Origin: Paenibacillus sp. 32O-W
GTDB lineage: Bacteria; Bacillota; Bacilli; Paenibacillales; NBRC-103111
Assembly (NCBI RefSeq): GCF_007679495.1
Contig: NZ_VEGP01000015.1
Location: 1 to 64,000, forward strand
Length of the DNA: 64,000 nt
Reading direction: 5' to 3'
In this document: in pieces, positions 17,921 through 26,585 of the stretch
How the letters are laid out: every line of letters starts with the position of its first letter
How positions within the stretch are numbered: the first letter of the stretch is position 1
Notes under the pieces: model-generated
The model's input: only the letters and a program-made list of their open reading frames with translations
Database searches by the model: none
What the model was told of the DNA's origin: nothing
Translations under genes and position numbers: made by a program

Positions 17921-18007
17921 TATTTCTCCGTCATAGAGAAAGAGCTTGTCTTCTTAGGAGAAACCAATGATAACATTTCCGTTACAAAAAAAGAGGTGAA
18001 TGAATCG

Positions 18008-18964
18008 TTGCCAAATCCAACCGTTCCTAATTCAGCGCCGGCAACCCGGCCTTCTAAATTGTCCCGCTTTTTAAAGCCGTTTCGTAAAAATTGGGAGCTC
18101 TACGTCATTATTTCTCCGGTTATCCTTTATTACATCATTTTTGAGTATTTCCCAATGTACGGGGTTCAGATTGCCTTCAAAAACTTTATAGCCACGAAAG
18201 GAATATGGGGAAGTCCATGGGTCGGATTCAGACATTTTGAAAGGTTTTTCGACAGCTATTATTTTTGGAGACTGATCAAGAATACTCTCGGCATCAGCTT
18301 GTATCAGCTGGTCGTAGGTTTTCCCGCTCCGATTATTCTGGCCTTGATGATTAATGAAGTGCGCATGAAGTATTTCCGTAAATTCGTACAGACGGTGACG
18401 TACGCTCCTCACTTTCTATCCACCGTCGTGCTGGTCGGAATGCTCCTTATGTTCCTGTCGCCGCAGAGCGGTTTGGTTAATCAAATTATCGTCTTCTTCG
18501 GCGGAGAGCCGATTGCTTTCATGTCCGAGCCGAAGTGGTTCAAGACGATTTATGTGTTGTCAGGTGTCTGGCAGCAAATGGGCTGGAGCTCCATTATTTA
18601 TTTGGCTGCCCTGGCCGGGATAGATCCGCAACTGCATGAAGCCGCCAAGGTGGACGGAGCGACCCGTCTGCAGCGAATCTGGCATGTGAATCTGCCGGGG
18701 ATTCTGCCGACCATTGTCATTCTGCTGATCCTGAATGTGGGATCGATCATGGGAGTCGGCTTTGAGAAAGTGTTCCTGATGCAAAACTCGCTAAATATGG
18801 AAGCCTCGGATGTTATAGCGACTTATGTATATCGTAGCGGGATTCTGGGGGCGCAGTACAGCTTCTCGGCTGCGGTCGGCTTGTTCAACGCTGTGATTAA
18901 CTTTATTTTGCTGGTGCTGGTCAATTTTACGGCGAGAAAGCTTAACGAAACCAGCCTATGGTGA
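18008..18964 (+). CDS. CUT1 sugar ABC transporter permease (LplB-like)
   Basis: A 318-residue permease, first gene of the second CUT1 transporter. The EAA loop reads HEAAKVDGATRLQRIWHVNLPG, and the end NFTARKLNETSLW is typical of LplB. I chose the TTG at 18008, preceded by AGAGGTG at about 10 bases. This gives the same length as the other LplB-like gene in the window, whereas the longer frame begins inside a cre-like site. Six membrane segments are visible. Spacing to the next permease is 16 bases. Confidence 0.92.
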   Translation: MPNPTVPNSAPATRPSKLSRFLKPFRKNWELYVIISPVILYYIIFEYFPMYGVQIAFKNFIATKGIWGSPWVGFRHFERFFDSYYFWRLIKNTLGISLYQLVVGFPAPIILALMINEVRMKYFRKFVQTVTYAPHFLSTVVLVGMLLMFLSPQSGLVNQIIVFFGGEPIAFMSEPKWFKTIYVLSGVWQQMGWSSIIYLAALAGIDPQLHEAAKVDGATRLQRIWHVNLPGILPTIVILLILNVGSIMGVGFEKVFLMQNSLNMEASDVIATYVYRSGILGAQYSFSAAVGLFNAVINFILLVLVNFTARKLNETSLW

Positions 18965-18980
18965 CAGGAGGGCGGAATAT

Positions 18981-19865
18981 ATGGTAGATCATTCCCGGGG
19001 AGACAAAGTATTCGATTTCGTCAATACGCTGCTGCTGATCGTGCTTACTATCGTTGTGCTGTATCCGCTCGTCTTTGTTCTCAGCGCATCGATAAGCAGC
19101 CCGAATGCAGTGGTTAAAGGGGAGCTTTGGCTGCTGCCCAAAGATATAACCTTCGTTGGCTATCAAAGAATTTTCGAGAATAACGACATCATTACGGGAT
19201 ACCGCAACACAATTTTCTATACCTTGCTGGGAACGGCAATCAATCTGGTCATGACAACGTGCGCGGCTTATCCGCTGTCACGCCGAGACTTTAAGGGGCG
19301 CAACGTGATTACGGCATTCATAGTGTTTACGATGTTCTTCAGCGGAGGTTTGATTCCGGTTTATCTGTTGGTTAAAAATCTCGGAATGCTTAATACCTTC
19401 TGGGCGCTGGTTATTCCGAATGCGGTATCCGTCTGGAACATCGTCATTATGAGAACCTTCTTCCAGAGCAGCATTCCGTACGAAATCCAGGAGGCCGCTT
19501 CGATTGACGGCTGCAATAACTTTCAGATCTTATTCAGAGTGGTGCTGCCGTTATCCATGCCTATTATAGCGGTGATGATTCTCTTCTATGCGGTTGGCCA
19601 CTGGAATGCTTTCTTTAATGCGTTGATTTATTTAACGGACCGTGCCAAGTATCCCCTTCAATTGGTCCTGAGGGAAATTCTTATTCAAGGACAGATGCAG
19701 GATATGATCGATATGGCCGACGATTCGCTTGCCAAGAAGGTCATGGAGGTTGAGGCGATCAAATATGCGGTCGTCGTTGTCGCCAACTTGCCGGTTCTCG
19801 CGCTGTATCCCTTCTTGCAGAAGTATTTCGTCAAAGGGGTTATGATCGGCGCATTGAAAGGTTAG
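18981..19865 (+). CDS. CUT1 sugar ABC transporter permease (LplC/YtcP-like)
   Basis: A 294-residue permease, partner of the preceding gene. EAA loop: IQEAASIDGCNNFQILFRVVLP. The C-terminal YFVKGVMIGALKG closely resembles that of the permease at the left end of the window, so the two transporters are related but probably take different sugars. AGGAGGG lies before the ATG. About six membrane segments are visible. Confidence 0.93.
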   Translation: MVDHSRGDKVFDFVNTLLLIVLTIVVLYPLVFVLSASISSPNAVVKGELWLLPKDITFVGYQRIFENNDIITGYRNTIFYTLLGTAINLVMTTCAAYPLSRRDFKGRNVITAFIVFTMFFSGGLIPVYLLVKNLGMLNTFWALVIPNAVSVWNIVIMRTFFQSSIPYEIQEAASIDGCNNFQILFRVVLPLSMPIIAVMILFYAVGHWNAFFNALIYLTDRAKYPLQLVLREILIQGQMQDMIDMADDSLAKKVMEVEAIKYAVVVVANLPVLALYPFLQKYFVKGVMIGALKG

Positions 19866-19958
19866 CCCGTATGAACTGCGGACAGCCGTCTTCAGATGCA
19901 GGCGGCATTCCGCTTCATAAAAATACATTTTTAAACTCTATCTCAGGGAGGTCTAGAA

Positions 19959-21608
19959 ATGAAAGTTAAGAAGTGGGGAGCTGTTATGCTGACAGCAACT
20001 ATGTCCGTATCTTTATTGGCAGCATGCGGCGGAGGCGGCGGTAACGGCAGCGGGAGCGGGAGCGGTACAGAGGGAGGCGGAGGTGACGGAGGGACGCCCA
20101 AGGAGGAAAGCAACTTCAATGCGACCGGGTTTCCGATAATGAAAGAACCGATAAACCTGGCCTTCTTCACTGGAAAGTCGGCGACAACCGCCAATAACTG
20201 GAATGAGACGATGCTTTGGCAGGAATATGCGAAGATGACAAATATTAATGTGGATTTTCAACTGGTCCCCTTCGATAACTTGACGGAACGACGCAATTTG
20301 GTTCTGGCCGGCGGAGATTACCCGGATGCCTTCCATACCGCCCGGATTACTACTCAGGACCTGGCCAAGTACGGCTCTCAGGGGATATTTATCCCATTGA
20401 ATGATCTGATTGACAAGTATGCCCCCAACCTCAAGAAATTAATGGATGAAAATCCCGATCTGCGCAAGGGGATGACCTTGCCCGACGGAAATATATACGG
20501 AATGCCGACGATTTACGACCCGGATTTTACTTCCGTTCTGATCGGAGCGAAGCTTTGGTATAACAAAGAATGGCTGGATGCCCTGGGCATCAAGGAGCCG
20601 GAAACGGTGGATGAATTTTATGAGTTTCTTGTAGCCATTAAGAAGACGGATCTGAACGGGAACGGGAAGCCGGATGAAATTCCGTTCGGTTCTTACAGTA
20701 TCTCGGATGTGATCCTCAAGCTTAGCGGGTATTGGGGCTTGATGAACCGCGGGGTAGCCAATAGCAATATCGATATGGACCCGGAGACGGACAAGCTTCG
20801 CTATGTTCCGGCTGACGAACGGTACAAGGATTTGCTGCAATTTTTAAATATGTTATATACGGAAGGCTTGTTGGAGCCGGAGATCTTTACACTGAAGGCT
20901 AATGAATTCTTTGCCAAAGGTGCGGAAAATACTTACGGGGTCGTACTTACGACAAGCCCGGAGACTCTGATGAATCAGAAGAGCTTCGTTGGCTTGCCGG
21001 CACTGCAAGGGCCGTTCGGAGATCGCCTTGTGCCCAGCCGTTCTTCACTTACCGGGGCTGGAGCGTTCGTCATTACCGACAAGAATAAATATCCGGAAGC
21101 CACTGTCCGCTGGATGGACTATTTCTATAGCGAGGAAGGCAACAAGATGTTCTTCATGGGCTTCAAGGATAAGAGCTATATAGAAACAGCGGATGGACAA
21201 ATTGAATATACGGATGAAATTAAGAACAATCCGCAAGGACTCACCTTGGAACAGGCGCTGGTTAAATATGTGACATGGCCGGGCGGCAGCTATCCGGGAA
21301 TTGTCCGGCAGAAATATTTCAAAGGGGCAGAATCCTTGCCTGCTTCTATAGAAGCAACCGACAAGCTGGAGCCGTATTTGACCAAAGAGGTGTGGCCGGT
21401 ATTTACCTTTACGGAGGAGGAGTCCGAAAGATATCAGTCTCTGCACCCGGATATCAATGCTTATATGGAAGAGATGAGAGCGAAATTTATTACCGGGGCA
21501 GTCCCGTTCTCGGAATGGGATACCTACGTGGATACGCTTAAAAAGATGGGGTTAGCCGAGTATTTGGAAATTTATTCGACGGCATACGAAAGATATAAAT
21601 CAAGCTAA
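19959..21608 (+). CDS. Extracellular sugar-binding lipoprotein (ABC transporter)
   Basis: A 549-residue solute-binding protein. The signal peptide ends with SLLAAC (lipobox), then a Gly/Ser-rich linker (GGGGGNGSGSGSG) keeps the binding domain away from the membrane. A D-L-N-G-N-G-K-P-D-E loop of the calcium-binding kind lies near residue 230. GGGAGG precedes the ATG. Last gene of the permease-permease-lipoprotein unit, the reverse gene order from the first transporter in this window. No ATPase is encoded nearby. Confidence 0.93.
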   Translation: MKVKKWGAVMLTATMSVSLLAACGGGGGNGSGSGSGTEGGGGDGGTPKEESNFNATGFPIMKEPINLAFFTGKSATTANNWNETMLWQEYAKMTNINVDFQLVPFDNLTERRNLVLAGGDYPDAFHTARITTQDLAKYGSQGIFIPLNDLIDKYAPNLKKLMDENPDLRKGMTLPDGNIYGMPTIYDPDFTSVLIGAKLWYNKEWLDALGIKEPETVDEFYEFLVAIKKTDLNGNGKPDEIPFGSYSISDVILKLSGYWGLMNRGVANSNIDMDPETDKLRYVPADERYKDLLQFLNMLYTEGLLEPEIFTLKANEFFAKGAENTYGVVLTTSPETLMNQKSFVGLPALQGPFGDRLVPSRSSLTGAGAFVITDKNKYPEATVRWMDYFYSEEGNKMFFMGFKDKSYIETADGQIEYTDEIKNNPQGLTLEQALVKYVTWPGGSYPGIVRQKYFKGAESLPASIEATDKLEPYLTKEVWPVFTFTEEESERYQSLHPDINAYMEEMRAKFITGAVPFSEWDTYVDTLKKMGLAEYLEIYSTAYERYKSS

Positions 21609-21627
21609 TCGGCTGCATAGATGTAAG

Positions 21628-21649
21628 GCCCGGGATCTCTGTCCCGGGC
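21628..21649 (+). terminator. Hairpin after the second sugar transporter
   Basis: GCCCGGGA pairs perfectly with TCCCGGGC 20 bases past the lipoprotein stop. The following ACTTAATATTT is only moderately T-rich. Confidence 0.6.
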
Positions 21650-21734
21650 ACTTAATATTTCATCGGAAAACGCGCCTGTCCAAAGGACGGCGTTAGCCGT
21701 TTATCCTTGCGTCGCTATTTCTGCCGATATTTAA

Positions 21735-21764
21735 GAATAGAAAAGCCCATTATTAACCATCCTA
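21735..21764 (+). promoter_or_regulatory. Candidate forespore (SigG) promoter
   Basis: GAATA at 21735-21739 and CATCCTA at 21758-21764 with an 18-base spacer fit the SigG pattern GHATR-N17/18-CATNHTA at every fixed position. It points at the 57-residue membrane protein gene 40 bases downstream. Confidence 0.55.
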
Positions 21765-21803
21765 ATGGAAAATATGGAAGTATGACCGTTAGGAGGGAAA
21801 CTA

Positions 21804-21977
21804 ATGGACGATTATAATACGGAAGGACCTTCCCTATTAGGGTTTCTGTCGTTCATCGTTATTCTCAGCTATGTCATTGTGACTGTGGCTAACGGAGGGG
21901 CGTCTTCCGAGGATTCTCTCCTGCAGGAGACAACCGCCGAGTCGGAAGCCGTTGCTCCGGGCCCCCTCGCGAAGTAA
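21804..21977 (+). CDS. Small single-span membrane protein (57 aa), possibly spore-specific
   Basis: A 57-codon frame with an excellent ribosome site (TTAGGAGGG, 7 bases before ATG). The product has a short polar N-terminus, one hydrophobic helix (LLGFLSFIVILSYVIVTVA) and an acidic Ser/Glu tail. It lies alone between two hairpins, behind a SigG-like promoter, so expression in the developing forespore is likely. I do not recognise the family. Its composition differs from random frames and no overlapping gene competes. Confidence 0.7.
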   Translation: MDDYNTEGPSLLGFLSFIVILSYVIVTVANGGASSEDSLLQETTAESEAVAPGPLAK

Positions 21978-22003
21978 CGTATTGCCCCTCTTTCGAGGTT
22001 AAG

Positions 22004-22023
22004 TCAGGGGGGCTCTCCCCTGA
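22004..22023. terminator. Hairpin between convergent genes
   Basis: TCAGGGG pairs with CCCCTGA 27 bases past the stop of the small membrane protein and 55 bases past the end of helD on the other strand. No strong T-run follows on either strand. Confidence 0.4.
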
Positions 22024-22078
22024 TAGGATGCGTAAAAGAATACATACGTTCACTTTGCGGGACATTTCCCCAAAACGA

Positions 22079-24241
22079 TCAAATATCCCCGTCCACATAT
22101 TCGGCAAAATCCCCGACTTCCCACTGCAAGAGCGGAGAGGGTTCCCCTTCGTACAGCACCCACAGCTCATGGAGCGCTCTTGTTGCTCCTACATACAGCA
22201 GCTTGGCATCCTGGATGCCGCCGTCATAATGGAAGGAATCGACATCGAGCAGAAGCACCGCATCGAATTCCAGTCCCTTGGCCAAATACACCGGCAGAAC
22301 CGATAGCCCCCCGGCGTATTCCGTCTTATCCGCTTGGATAAGAGTGGCTGAGATCCCTGCAGCCTCCAGCGCCGCATGAATTTCTGCGGATCGTTCGCCG
22401 GTTCGGGTAATGACGGCCGCTGTTTCGGAGGAGCCTTTCCGAAGTTGAATCGTCATTTTCTTGACCCAATCGACGGTTTGCCCTTCAGAGAGCCGGACCA
22501 GCTTAACTTTCTCCCCGCTGCGGAATACAGGGACCGCCGGACGGAAACTCTCGAAATATTCCGAGAGGACGGCGTTGGCGAACCGGATGATTTCCATTGT
22601 AGATCGGTAGCTTCTGCTTAACCGGTAGAAAGCGGATTGATCTTCCGGAAACAGCTCGATGAAGGCTTCCCATTGCTCTATTCCCTGGTAGGAATGAATG
22701 CCCTGCGCCAAATCGCCGAGAATAGTGAAGGAATCCCCGGGGGTATGAAGCTTCAGCAGGACGATCTGGAATGGGGAGAAATCCTGGGCTTCATCAATGA
22801 CTACATGGTCAAATCGGAGTCCGCTTATACCGTATAAACGATGGCGTATATAAACAAGGGGTGCCAAGTCTTCCCACATCGCTTGTTTCTTCTTCAATAT
22901 TTTGGCCGTAAGCTCCGCCACGGGGCGGGGAATCCGGGCTAATAAAGAAGGGGGAAAATCAATCAGCCGCTTGGCCGGGTCAAAGAGCTGGGAGTAGAAA
23001 GTGAGAGGAGTCATCTCGTGCCAGCCCTTGGCGAAGGCTCTCCACTTGGCATTGGCCTTCTTCTTGTACTCTTTCTTCAGATGGGCCTCCCATATATTAT
23101 CGAGCTCCATCTCCTGCCATCTTTTGATCCGGGCTAAGGTGCGTTCCCTCTTCCTGGCCAGAGGCTCATGCCGGTTATCCACGTAATACCAATGGCGGAT
23201 AGTTGCGGCCGGCAGCAAGCTTCCGGGGAGAGGCTCATAGTCCTGCGAGGGGACACCATTCTCATCGTAGTATTGGAGAGCACTGTCGATCAGATCCTTG
23301 AAGGCTGTGGAGCCTTTATATAGTCCGGGGATCTGTTCATGGATTGATGGACGATCGGGACCGGGCCTGAACCAATAAGCGAGATGGGGGGAGGGGTCGG
23401 CTGGAGTCACTTCGTTATCAAGCAGTTCGAGCGCCCAATCCGTGAACGTAGTTTGTTGAATGTCCCCTACACCCAATTCGGGGAGCACACCCGAGATGTA
23501 ATCCAGGAACATCCGGTTAGGGGCGAAGATGATCATGCGTTCGGCACGGATATTCTCCCGGTATTGATATAATAAATAGGCTAGACGGTGCAGGGCGACG
23601 GTCGTTTTACCGCTTCCTGCCACTCCCTGAATGACCAGCGCCGTATTTTTGGGTGCGCGGATAATTTGATCCTGCTCGGATTGAATCGTGGAAACAATGT
23701 CTCTAAGTCGATGATCCTTGTTCTCTCCTAACCGGTAAAGGAGAAATTCATCCGTTACTCCCAGGTTGGCGCTGCCCCGGACGTAAGTGTCCACCACTCT
23801 CGACAGTTCCCGGTTTCGGACCACCAGATTGCGTTTAAGATGGACGGTTCCGGATATCGGGCCGTCGGGCGAAACATAGGTTGCAGGGCCGTCTCCGCCG
23901 GTATAGGAATAGAACAGGCTCGCAATCGGCGCCCTCCAGTCAACCACTAGCGGATTATCGGAATCTTCATCCTCTGTTCCGGATTTGCCGATATAGAGCG
24001 GCTGCTTCTGTTCGCTGCCTTCCTCCTGGAAATCGAGACGGCCGAAGTACGGCTCCACCAGAGCCTTAGCCAGCTTCTGCCGGGCCTTCTCCCGGGCAGA
24101 TTCGAGCGCCTGCTCCGTGAAGTCTGTTCCGTAATACCTTGCAATCGCTTCCAGCTCTTGGAGCCGGGACTCGAGAACGGACAGAGTCCGCTCCAGATGA
24201 TGACGTTCCTCTTGATAGGCACTTTGACGGGTAGAATCCAA
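22079..24241 (-). CDS. helD: HelD-type superfamily 1 helicase (RNA polymerase recycling factor)
   Basis: An approximately 720-residue UvrD-like ATPase. Features in order: an N-terminal coiled-coil arm (residues 5-70), the ATPase Walker A GVAGSGKTT near residue 220, the Walker B/motif II DEAQD near 490, and a late VAPL-like SF1 motif region with YVGATRALHELWV. HelD binds RNA polymerase and frees it from stalled complexes. The start: ATGGAGGT at 24256 contains a ribosome site itself, so the TTG at 24241, seven bases after GGAGGT, is the better start. Single gene on the minus strand. Confidence 0.92.
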   Translation of the reverse strand: MDSTRQSAYQEERHHLERTLSVLESRLQELEAIARYYGTDFTEQALESAREKARQKLAKALVEPYFGRLDFQEEGSEQKQPLYIGKSGTEDEDSDNPLVVDWRAPIASLFYSYTGGDGPATYVSPDGPISGTVHLKRNLVVRNRELSRVVDTYVRGSANLGVTDEFLLYRLGENKDHRLRDIVSTIQSEQDQIIRAPKNTALVIQGVAGSGKTTVALHRLAYLLYQYRENIRAERMIIFAPNRMFLDYISGVLPELGVGDIQQTTFTDWALELLDNEVTPADPSPHLAYWFRPGPDRPSIHEQIPGLYKGSTAFKDLIDSALQYYDENGVPSQDYEPLPGSLLPAATIRHWYYVDNRHEPLARKRERTLARIKRWQEMELDNIWEAHLKKEYKKKANAKWRAFAKGWHEMTPLTFYSQLFDPAKRLIDFPPSLLARIPRPVAELTAKILKKKQAMWEDLAPLVYIRHRLYGISGLRFDHVVIDEAQDFSPFQIVLLKLHTPGDSFTILGDLAQGIHSYQGIEQWEAFIELFPEDQSAFYRLSRSYRSTMEIIRFANAVLSEYFESFRPAVPVFRSGEKVKLVRLSEGQTVDWVKKMTIQLRKGSSETAAVITRTGERSAEIHAALEAAGISATLIQADKTEYAGGLSVLPVYLAKGLEFDAVLLLDVDSFHYDGGIQDAKLLYVGATRALHELWVLYEGEPSPLLQWEVGDFAEYVDGDI

Positions 24242-24570
24242 ATCAGTTACCTCCATACGGGAAACCGGCGACCTGACGCTTCAGGCGGGTTGCGCCTAAT
24301 CAGGCAATTTCAAGTTCACCGCGCTTCGCCATCGTTTTATTTTGTGGGTATTTTTAGAGAAAGTGTTAACTATATCATAAATTGTTGTGTTTTTCAAGAT
24401 GCTATTTAAACTAAGAAAAAGCGCACTGGAAGCTCAAAAATTCGTCTGTTCGGCGCATGTGCTGAATGCAAATTTCTCTAAATGTTAACAAAGTTTACCG
24501 TGATTTGGTCGACAATAAAGCCTGGCCTTCATATAATTAAGATAGAGGGAATTTTTTTATTGAGTCGTTC

Positions 24571-24589
24571 GATAATGAGAATCATTATC
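24571..24589. promoter_or_regulatory. Fur box (orphan)
   Basis: GATAATGAGAATCATTATC differs from the 19-bp Fur consensus at one base and is an almost perfect palindrome. It lies in a 563-base gap, 330 bases from helD and 216 bases before the zinc-ribbon gene. No iron-uptake gene is adjacent. The rest of the gap has no convincing gene. Confidence 0.65.
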
Positions 24590-24804
24590 GCTCTGTGGCG
24601 GTAGTAAGCCCTGAGGAGTAAGCGAGTATATAATTTCTCGTGTAATATCATTTTTGCAGTCATCTGCCTTCTCGATCCGGCCCGGCCGAATGGAGAAATA
24701 AATTTATATTGGACCGGAACATAACAGCCTGTGAAGATGTCGTATATATAAAGATGGTTTTGTGGGATTAATTTATTACGAGCGGATGATCGGAGGCAGG
24801 AGCT

Positions 24805-24999
24805 ATGGGTCTTAATTCGAAGTGCAAGACCTGCGCTAAAGAAATATCGAAGACAACCAAATGGTGCCCGCATTGCGGGGACAGCCAGTTAGAGCCATAT
24901 ACTCAGAGAGTCATGTTTCTACTTACAGGGGCGGCTGTTTTATTCCTGCTTGCCGGTTTGGTGGGAGGTTTTGTAACCGCTATCATTAAAAAGTTCTAA
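24805..24999 (+). CDS. Small zinc-ribbon membrane protein (64 aa)
   Basis: Residues 7-25 form a zinc ribbon (CKTC, then CPHC, 15 residues apart), followed by a polar link and one hydrophobic helix (FLLTGAAVLFLLAGLVGGFV) with a basic end. GGAGGCAGGAG precedes the ATG. This layout, ribbon plus one membrane span, is common in small Firmicutes proteins of unknown role. Single gene followed by a terminator. The Fur box upstream may or may not control it. Confidence 0.8.
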   Translation: MGLNSKCKTCAKEISKTTKWCPHCGDSQLEPYTQRVMFLLTGAAVLFLLAGLVGGFVTAIIKKF

Positions 25000-25035
25000 A
25001 AGTCGGGCTTTTTATTTTTAAATGATGGAATTTTG

Positions 25036-25079
25036 GAGCGATGGGAAGAATAGAGAGTAATTCTTCTATCGCTCTTTTT
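25036..25079 (+). terminator. Rho-independent terminator of the zinc-ribbon gene
   Basis: GAGCGAT and GAAGAAT pair with ATTCTTC and ATCGCTC, followed by TTTTT. The remaining stretch to 25302 is AT-rich leader DNA of the phosphate transporter, with nothing recognised. Confidence 0.8.
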
Positions 25080-25302
25080 GACGTGCTTATGGATGATTGT
25101 AGCCGCCATTGGGATAAATGTTAAAGTTTCGTTAACGTCCGCTCGAACGGTGTAGAATAAAGTCAAAAAATATTTACGAAATCTCAATTTTTTATGGTAT
25201 CATTTGAATGTTGTTTCATTCTCGAAACAAATGACAGACGAAAATAAGCCTCTGGCATTCCATAAATTCTGCAAAAGTTAATACTTAATAGGGGGATCCG
25301 GC

Positions 25303-26295
25303 GTGACTGTTATTATTATAATTGTCTTACTGGCGCTTATTTTTGATTTTATCAACGGGTTTCATGATACGGCCAATGCCATAGCTACCTCGGTATCTAC
25401 CAAAGCCTTGACACCCCGAGTCGCAATTATGTACGCGGCGGTTCTCAATTTCGTCGGTGCTATCCTGTTCGAAGGAGTGGCCAAGAATGTAGGGGGGAGC
25501 ATTGCCGATCCTTTCCATATCGAGAATGGTATGCAAATTGTCATTGCAGCATTAATATCCGCTATCGTCTGGAACTTGGTAACGTGGTATTTCGGTATTC
25601 CTTCTTCTTCCTCTCATACATTGATTGGATCGTTGGGAGGGGCTGTCTTCGCCGGAGCCGGGATGGATGCGATTAATTGGACCGGCTTCAACAAAATCAT
25701 CATTATACTTATTCTATCTCCGATCATCGCGTTTGCGGTCGGCTTTATCGTGCTGCATATTATTCGCTGGATTATCCTTCTGTTGGGGAATCGCTCACCC
25801 AGCAAGGTTAACCGCAATTTCCGTCTGATGCAGATCGTATCTGCCGGTGCGCAGGCCTTCTCCCATGGCGCGAACGACGCTCAGAAGGCGATGGGGATTA
25901 TCGTCTTTGCCCTGGTGGCAGGAGATTTCCAACAGGAGCTGCATGTGCCTTTCTGGGTTAAGGCAGCCGCGGCTACCGCGATGGGACTTGGAACAGCCTT
26001 CGGCGGAATGAAGATTATCAAAACCGTAAGTAAGAAAATTATTAAAATCGAGCCGATGAATGGATTTGCTTCGGACTTGACATCTACCGTCGTTCTGCAG
26101 ACCGCTACACATTTCGGAATGCCCTTATCGACAACACATGTCATTACGTCGGCTATTATCGGGACAGGCAGTGCCGTCCGCTACCGTTCTATCAATTGGG
26201 GAACCGTCGGACGGATGATTATGACCTGGGTCATTACGATTCCTATCTCCATGGTTCTGGCCTATGTCATTTATAAGCTGGTCAATTTATTCTAG
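25303..26295 (+). CDS. Low-affinity inorganic phosphate transporter (Pit family)
   Basis: A 330-residue membrane protein of the PiT family, which moves phosphate (or metal phosphate) with protons or sodium; sulfate is an alternative for some members. The two repeated family signatures are clear: FDFINGFHDTANAIATSV at the N-terminus and FSHGANDAQKAMGI in the middle. About ten helices are visible. The start is GTG, with TAGGGGGA about 9 bases upstream. The usual partner (PhoU-like DUF47 protein) is not next to it. Confidence 0.92.
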   Translation: MTVIIIIVLLALIFDFINGFHDTANAIATSVSTKALTPRVAIMYAAVLNFVGAILFEGVAKNVGGSIADPFHIENGMQIVIAALISAIVWNLVTWYFGIPSSSSHTLIGSLGGAVFAGAGMDAINWTGFNKIIIILILSPIIAFAVGFIVLHIIRWIILLLGNRSPSKVNRNFRLMQIVSAGAQAFSHGANDAQKAMGIIVFALVAGDFQQELHVPFWVKAAAATAMGLGTAFGGMKIIKTVSKKIIKIEPMNGFASDLTSTVVLQTATHFGMPLSTTHVITSAIIGTGSAVRYRSINWGTVGRMIMTWVITIPISMVLAYVIYKLVNLF

Positions 26296-26374
26296 GCCTG
26301 CAACGGATACTTTTCGTGTGTAACTGATTGCAATAGATGGTTCAATAACGGAAGATAATCTCCTTCCAAGCTCA

Positions 26375-26398
26375 GAGTGCCGATAGTCATCGGCACTC
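26375..26398 (+). terminator. Hairpin after the Pit transporter
   Basis: A perfect 10-bp stem (GAGTGCCGAT with ATCGGCACTC) about 80 bases past the transporter stop, without a clear T-run. Confidence 0.5.
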
Positions 26399-26410
26399 TC
26401 GCAGTTGAAG

Positions 26411-26580
26411 CTATTGCTGCACCGTTATTTCGCCTGTCGTACCGTTCATCGTCACGATCTGACTGTCGCGACTACCAACGGGATCCGATATTCTTGGGCG
26501 ATGCTCAGCGGAATGGGATAGAATCCCGCCCGAGGTGTTATGAGTACTATAAGCCGTTCGGCGGCATGACATTATACCAT
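26411..26580 (-). pseudogene. Remnant of a PEP-utilising mobile domain (PEP synthase/rifampin phosphotransferase type)
   Basis: On the minus strand three pieces of one domain are readable in order, but in two frames: GGILSHSA (the phosphohistidine motif region), then in another frame SIAQEYRIPLVVAT, then back in the first frame DSQIVTMNGTTGEITV and a stop at 26411. This order is that of the C-terminal swivelling domain of PEP synthase and its relatives (GGxxSHxAIxARE, GIPAVVxT, DGQxVTVDGxxG). At least two frame changes and a missing loop after VVAT show decay. The rest of the gene is absent. Confidence 0.6.
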
Positions 26581-26585
26581 CCGCA

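Noticed and set aside
24529-24873. Minus-strand 114-codon frame over the Fur box
   Set aside because: No ribosome site, overlaps the zinc-ribbon gene start, and has a random-looking composition.
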